Shown piece by piece: positions 61,513-64,000 of a stretch of DNA of 64,000 nt; the first letter of the stretch is position 1, and every line of letters starts with the position of its first letter. Below the pieces are notes generated by a model, which was given only the letters and a program-made list of their open reading frames with translations, searched no databases and was not told the DNA's origin. The DNA is from Bacillota bacterium. Its GTDB lineage: Bacteria > Bacillota > Clostridia > Acetivibrionales > DTU013. The stretch lies in contig JAFABI010000097.1 in the NCBI GenBank assembly GCA_023426125.1, forward strand, positions 1 through 64,000. The letters are read 5' to 3'. A program made the position numbers and the translations under genes.

Positions 61513-63792
61513 ATGAGACTTAAATTTGTAGGCATTATGTTCGTATCAATCCTTATTACGCTGTCCGGCTGCAATGCCGTCCAAACCAGCGGCGGCATTG
61601 CAGCCGAAAGCAGCGGTACCCCTGATTCTGCGACAGCGAAAGGGAGTAATTTTTTACCAGCTTCAGAAAATACCGTTGACGGACAAAAGTGGGGTTATAT
61701 CAATGAGAAGGCCCAATTTTTAATTAAGCCTGAGTACGATGGAGTTGAGGGGTTTAATAATTCAGGGATAGCAGCAGCCTTTTTGTTAACTGACAGCGGA
61801 TATTACTCTTCCGACAGAAATGTTTATGTTTTAAATACGTCGGGTGAAAAGCTGTATGAACAGGTAAAGGCCTCCGGCTATTTCGTTACCGACGACTATA
61901 TTATTATTGTGGCCCAGGGAAAAAGCAGGTTTATAAATAGTAAGGGAGAGGTTTTTTTTGAGACCGACAAGGAAGTTGCAGGTTATAGCGATGGCATGCT
62001 GAGATATAACGAACAGTCTTCCGATGTGTACAAATACGGCTTTATGGATCAGTCGGGGAAAGTGATAATACCTGCAATATACAGCTTTGCAGAGCCGTTT
62101 GCGGCAGGACGGGCAAGGGTGACGGCGGAAAACGGGGAGAACACTGAGAGCTTTTTTATTGACAAACAGGGCAACAAGGTTGTCAGCCAGGACCAACCGG
62201 TCCTGTTCCACGATAATTCCACCAATAAATACGGATATAAGGGGAACGACGGGAAAGTAATTGTGGAGCCTGCCTATAAGTACGCCAATGAATTTGAAAA
62301 CGGGCGGGCAGTCGTTCATGTTTCCGGAGGCGAAGATGAGGATGATTTTTTAGGCCTCATTGACGAAAGCGGCAATTATATCATTAAACCGGAATATACG
62401 GGAATTAATTATATCGGGGAAGGCCTCTATGCAGTAGGCAAAGGGACGCTGGTCAGCTTTGACAGATATGCGCCCAAGGCCATATTCGACAGGCAGGGAA
62501 AGCAATTGACGGATTTCGCATACTATGATGTGCAAAGCTTTAACGACGGATATGCATCTGCCTGTGACAGTACGACTACTTTTTTCATCGATAAAAGCGG
62601 CGCTGCAGTTGACGGCATGCCGAGGGTAAACGGAATTGGCGTCTTAACGCTGAGGGATGGCATCATCACGGCTGACGCCGATAACATAAGGTCCTATTAT
62701 GATAAAAACAACAAGCTGATATGGATGCAGGATAATACCGTGCTTCTGGCAGACGGAATAAAGGCCAGGACAGCAGCTTACAGGCCGGATTATTTTACTT
62801 ATATCGAGTATCCGCAAATGGAGGGTCTTCCGGATAAGTCTGTTGAGGATGAAATAAATAAAAAGCTTAAAACAATATTTATCGGCTATAAAATCCTGCC
62901 GGAGTCTCAGAAAGACCCTGAGGACGGACTCTGGCCCAATGAGACAACTGCCGGTTTTTCTGTGGTTAAGAATAAGGAACTCATTATTATTGAGGAGTCG
63001 GGCTATTTTTATAGCGGCGGCGCTCATGGGATGCCAAGTCAGAATTTTTACCATATCAACTGCCGGACAGGCGACTTCTATGAATTAAGCAGCTTGTTTG
63101 TAAAAGGCAGCCAATATACCGGTAAATTAAATTCACTGGTTCATAAGCAAGTTGCGGCAATGCAAAAAGCCGGAGAGGAATTCTCGAATATGTTTTTTGA
63201 CCCTGAAAGCATTAAAGTCAGGGAGGATCAGTCATTTACCATACAGGACGGATATTTGAGGATCTATTACGGCCCATATGAAATAGCGCCGTATGCCGCC
63301 GGATTTCCGGAGTTTCTGATTCCGTACGGCCGCATAACCGATATAGTCGATACCCAGGGACCATTCTGGAAGTCCTTCGACAAGGAAGTGAAGGAAAATG
63401 CTCCTATATATCTCGGTGATGTGGACGCGGATGCTGCCGCGTCAATTACAAAGCTTATGCTTTCTTATGAAAAAAATCTGGTGGAAGCCATAAATTTAAA
63501 TGACTTCAGTAAGGTAGAGGACAGTCTGCTGCCGGGGAGCTCGCTTTACAACGAGCAGAAGGAGCTTGTGGCAAGCCTTGGCAAACGTAATATCAAAGAG
63601 CGCTTTGAAAAAGTTGATATTTATTTGATGGCACACAGTTATGGAAAAGCGGAGTACAAGGTATTTGTCTATGAGGATGTGGCAATAAAATATCCCGATA
63701 AGGACTTTGTCACCCAAAGCTTCAACTGGTGCTATACAGTGAATAATGAAAACGGTGTTTATAAGCTCAGCGCCATAGAGAAATGGCAGTAA
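61513..63792 (+). CDS. WG-repeat lipoprotein with DUF4163/DUF3298-like and NTF2-like domains
   Basis: A 759-aa lipoprotein (lipobox LSGC, Cys 20). Residues about 50-390 contain WG repeats: QKWGYINEKAQFLIKPEYDG, YKYGFMDQSGKVIIPAIY, NKYGYKGNDGKVIVEPAYKY and LGLIDESGNYIIKPEYTG. Residues about 430-620 resemble the DUF4163/DUF3298 pair (SGYFYSGGAHGMPSQNFYHI), known from RsiV anti-sigma factors. The C-terminal 120 residues resemble the NTF2-like domain of TcaA/YvbJ. It is anchored to the outer face of the membrane, perhaps as an envelope sensor or binding protein. GGTGAG lies before the ATG. Function unknown. Confidence 0.82.
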   Translation: MRLKFVGIMFVSILITLSGCNAVQTSGGIAAESSGTPDSATAKGSNFLPASENTVDGQKWGYINEKAQFLIKPEYDGVEGFNNSGIAAAFLLTDSGYYSSDRNVYVLNTSGEKLYEQVKASGYFVTDDYIIIVAQGKSRFINSKGEVFFETDKEVAGYSDGMLRYNEQSSDVYKYGFMDQSGKVIIPAIYSFAEPFAAGRARVTAENGENTESFFIDKQGNKVVSQDQPVLFHDNSTNKYGYKGNDGKVIVEPAYKYANEFENGRAVVHVSGGEDEDDFLGLIDESGNYIIKPEYTGINYIGEGLYAVGKGTLVSFDRYAPKAIFDRQGKQLTDFAYYDVQSFNDGYASACDSTTTFFIDKSGAAVDGMPRVNGIGVLTLRDGIITADADNIRSYYDKNNKLIWMQDNTVLLADGIKARTAAYRPDYFTYIEYPQMEGLPDKSVEDEINKKLKTIFIGYKILPESQKDPEDGLWPNETTAGFSVVKNKELIIIEESGYFYSGGAHGMPSQNFYHINCRTGDFYELSSLFVKGSQYTGKLNSLVHKQVAAMQKAGEEFSNMFFDPESIKVREDQSFTIQDGYLRIYYGPYEIAPYAAGFPEFLIPYGRITDIVDTQGPFWKSFDKEVKENAPIYLGDVDADAAASITKLMLSYEKNLVEAINLNDFSKVEDSLLPGSSLYNEQKELVASLGKRNIKERFEKVDIYLMAHSYGKAEYKVFVYEDVAIKYPDKDFVTQSFNWCYTVNNENGVYKLSAIEKWQ

Positions 63793-63833
63793 GCTTCCGG
63801 GTTATACTTTCTATAAGTGGTGGTGGTTTGCGG

Positions 63834-64000
63834 TCAATAGATTCCTTCCACCACCTCGATCATCCTTTCATAATTGCCGAAGGCAACAGGCGACAAAATC
63901 CGGCCGTAGGGCGCCGCCGACGGAAGCAGCACAAAGCCCCTCCCTTCCCCGGAGGTCCCCTCCCGGATTGCCGTGACGACCTTTTTCTCGAATTCGTCCG
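63834..64000 (-). CDS. Uroporphyrinogen decarboxylase-like protein, C-terminal end (partial)
   Basis: Only the last 55 codons are in the window. The minus-strand frame reads EKKVVTAIREGTSGEGRGFV, then LLPSAAPYGRILSPVAFGNY, then ERMIEVVEGIY and a stop. The pattern G-G-FhLxPSxxP...NYExMIExV is typical of uroporphyrinogen-decarboxylase/methyltransferase (URO-D) family C-termini. The gene continues beyond 64000. It converges on the WG-repeat gene with a gap of about 40 bp. Confidence 0.6.
   Translation of the reverse strand, partial: DEFEKKVVTAIREGTSGEGRGFVLLPSAAPYGRILSPVAFGNYERMIEVVEGIY

Overview
The window looks like a chromosomal stretch from an anaerobic Firmicute of the class Clostridia. 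The reasons are three LplB/YtcP/LplA-type sugar importers, YesM/YesN-type two-component systems (PF06580 histidine kinases with REC-AraC regulators), Shine-Dalgarno sequences close to AGGAGG, TTG/GTG starts, and a tRNA with an encoded CCA. Almost every gene lies on the + strand and most concern uptake and intracellular breakdown of glycans. No replication, ribosomal or phage structural genes are seen.

Layout. (1) 0.1-13.8 kb: a glycan module with two different GH38 alpha-mannosidases, a large clan-A-like glycosidase, two permeases and a binding lipoprotein; an IS110-family remnant (2945-3779) splits the first mannosidase from the rest. (2) 14.1-15.8 kb: tRNA-Val with a strong terminator and a TPR-aspartyl protease gene. 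(3) 15.9-23.3 kb: a visibly more GC-rich cluster behind a near-consensus promoter: class III aminotransferase, double class II aldolase, TetR regulator, FGGY kinase, aldehyde dehydrogenase and GtrA protein, closed by a 180-bp near-palindrome. (4) 23.5-32.7 kb: sensor kinase, response regulator, two permeases, a frameshifted binding protein and a deacetylase-like protein of unknown function. (5) 32.7-33.4 kb: a MazEF-type toxin-antitoxin pair. (6) 33.7-46.8 kb: a second kinase/regulator pair, a MalFG-type importer with two binding proteins, a LacI regulator, a PfkB kinase and a GH65 phosphorylase, ended by a clean terminator. (7) 46.8-51.4 kb: degraded mobile DNA, an AAA/DUF4143 ATPase and a PIF1-like helicase. 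(8) 51.8-61.0 kb: a DHDPS/NanA-like lyase, an unusual FGE-like/sialidase-like fusion, a third LplB/YtcP/LplA importer and a membrane AraC regulator. (9) 61.5-64 kb: a WG-repeat lipoprotein and the tail of a uroporphyrinogen-decarboxylase-like gene.

How the genes work together (inference): extracellular oligosaccharides are sensed by the membrane kinases or the membrane AraC regulator, captured by lipoproteins, imported by permease pairs and cut inside the cell by GH38, clan-A, GH65 or sialidase-like enzymes. None of the four importers has its own ATPase gene here, so a shared MsmX/UgpC-type ATPase elsewhere is expected. The least conventional pieces are the FGE-like/sialidase-like fusion, the aminotransferase/double-aldolase/FGGY/ALDH cluster, and the IS110 remnant that keeps a long non-coding end. 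I saw no CRISPR array and no clear defence island.
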